Assembly: GCA_025359425.1 (NCBI GenBank)
Contig: JANYGC010000117.1
Span: forward strand, 1 to 35,252
DNA: 35,252 bases
Direction of reading: 5' to 3'
From: Sphingomonadaceae bacterium
GTDB taxonomy: Bacteria; Pseudomonadota; Alphaproteobacteria; Sphingomonadales; Sphingomonadaceae
A program made the translations under genes and the position numbers. Below are positions 35,183 to 35,252 of the stretch, one piece after another (within the stretch, counting starts at the first letter, position 1; every line of letters starts with the position of its first letter). Under the pieces are notes generated by a model. It did not search any database and was not told the origin of the DNA. It was given only the letters and a program-made list of their open reading frames with translations.

Positions 35183-35252
35183 GTCCCGGACTTGATCCGG
35201 GACCGCTGGCCGCACGAAACCGAGCTCGCGTCAGGCCGCCAGCGGTTCCGGA
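35183..35252. repeat. Palindrome element E, truncated by the window end
   Basis: GTCCCGGA-CTTGA-TCCGGGAC (35183–35203) is itself a perfect hairpin. The following ACCGCTGGC block returns as the reverse complement GCCAGCGGTTCCGGA at 35238–35252 (one mismatch over 15 nt), so the element would be completed just outside the window. Confidence 0.75.

Overview
The window reads as an ordinary chromosomal segment of a high-G+C alphaproteobacterium, most likely order Sphingomonadales (Sphingomonadaceae or Erythrobacteraceae). Reasons: the Tim44/TimA adaptor–MltA–Smr set divergent from secB, a UPF0262 protein, a CC_3452-type small exported protein, a lineage-typical DUF3667 protein, the rpmH–rnpA–yidD–yidC–engB cluster, and intergenic hairpin repeats of the kind common in that order. 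The family or genus cannot be fixed by eye. No tRNA, rRNA, CRISPR array, transposase, integrase or phage gene was seen.

Layout. 1–2011 (minus): timA-like gene, mltA and the 5' end of a Smr-domain gene, divergent from secB–murJ–trpS (2237–5424). A DUF4136 lipoprotein (5554–6270) converges on coaBC–dut (8406–6342). A small DUF4345 membrane protein converges on a polytopic GT-C-like protein; ftsH (10165–12105) has its own promoter and converges on a DUF3667 protein. Next come a Rap1a-like secreted protein, rpoZ and dnaB. The UPF0262–GH25–cdd operon (16196–17819) converges on an operon of two DUF4136 proteins and an M14 carboxypeptidase. galE and rpmJ follow, then a HAD hydrolase, a CC_3452-type protein divergent from an HxlR regulator, an A+T-richer orphan membrane protein, comM, and a ClpP-fold exported hydrolase. 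The ribosome/RNase P/membrane-insertion cluster rpmH–rnpA–yidD–yidC–engB occupies 26890–30240. The right end carries an exported phosphodiesterase plus a VOC protein, a GST, a LysE exporter plus cupin, and dapE.

Functionally the window is dominated by housekeeping genes for the envelope and protein export (secB, yidC, yidD, ftsH, murJ, mltA, TimA-like), replication and nucleotide supply (dnaB, dut, cdd, comM), translation (trpS, rpmJ, rpmH, rnpA, engB), transcription (rpoZ), coenzyme A synthesis (coaBC) and lysine/peptidoglycan precursor supply (dapE).

I did not find a convincing new multi-gene system. The best leads are: (i) at least five intergenic imperfect-palindrome elements in 35 kb, two of them (22442–22583 and 27400–27550) the same family, one sitting between rnpA and yidD right at the yidD start; (ii) near-identical promoters TTGACT-N17-TAACGGCCC in front of the two tiny ribosomal protein genes rpmJ and rpmH, the rpmJ -35 box overlapping the galE stop codon; (iii) a GH25 'lysozyme' with its acidic catalytic positions altered; (iv) an HxlR regulator with a palindrome on the -35 box of its divergent neighbour; (v) a CoaBC with a roughly 140-residue acidic/proline-rich linker; (vi) an exported ClpP/crotonase-fold hydrolase.
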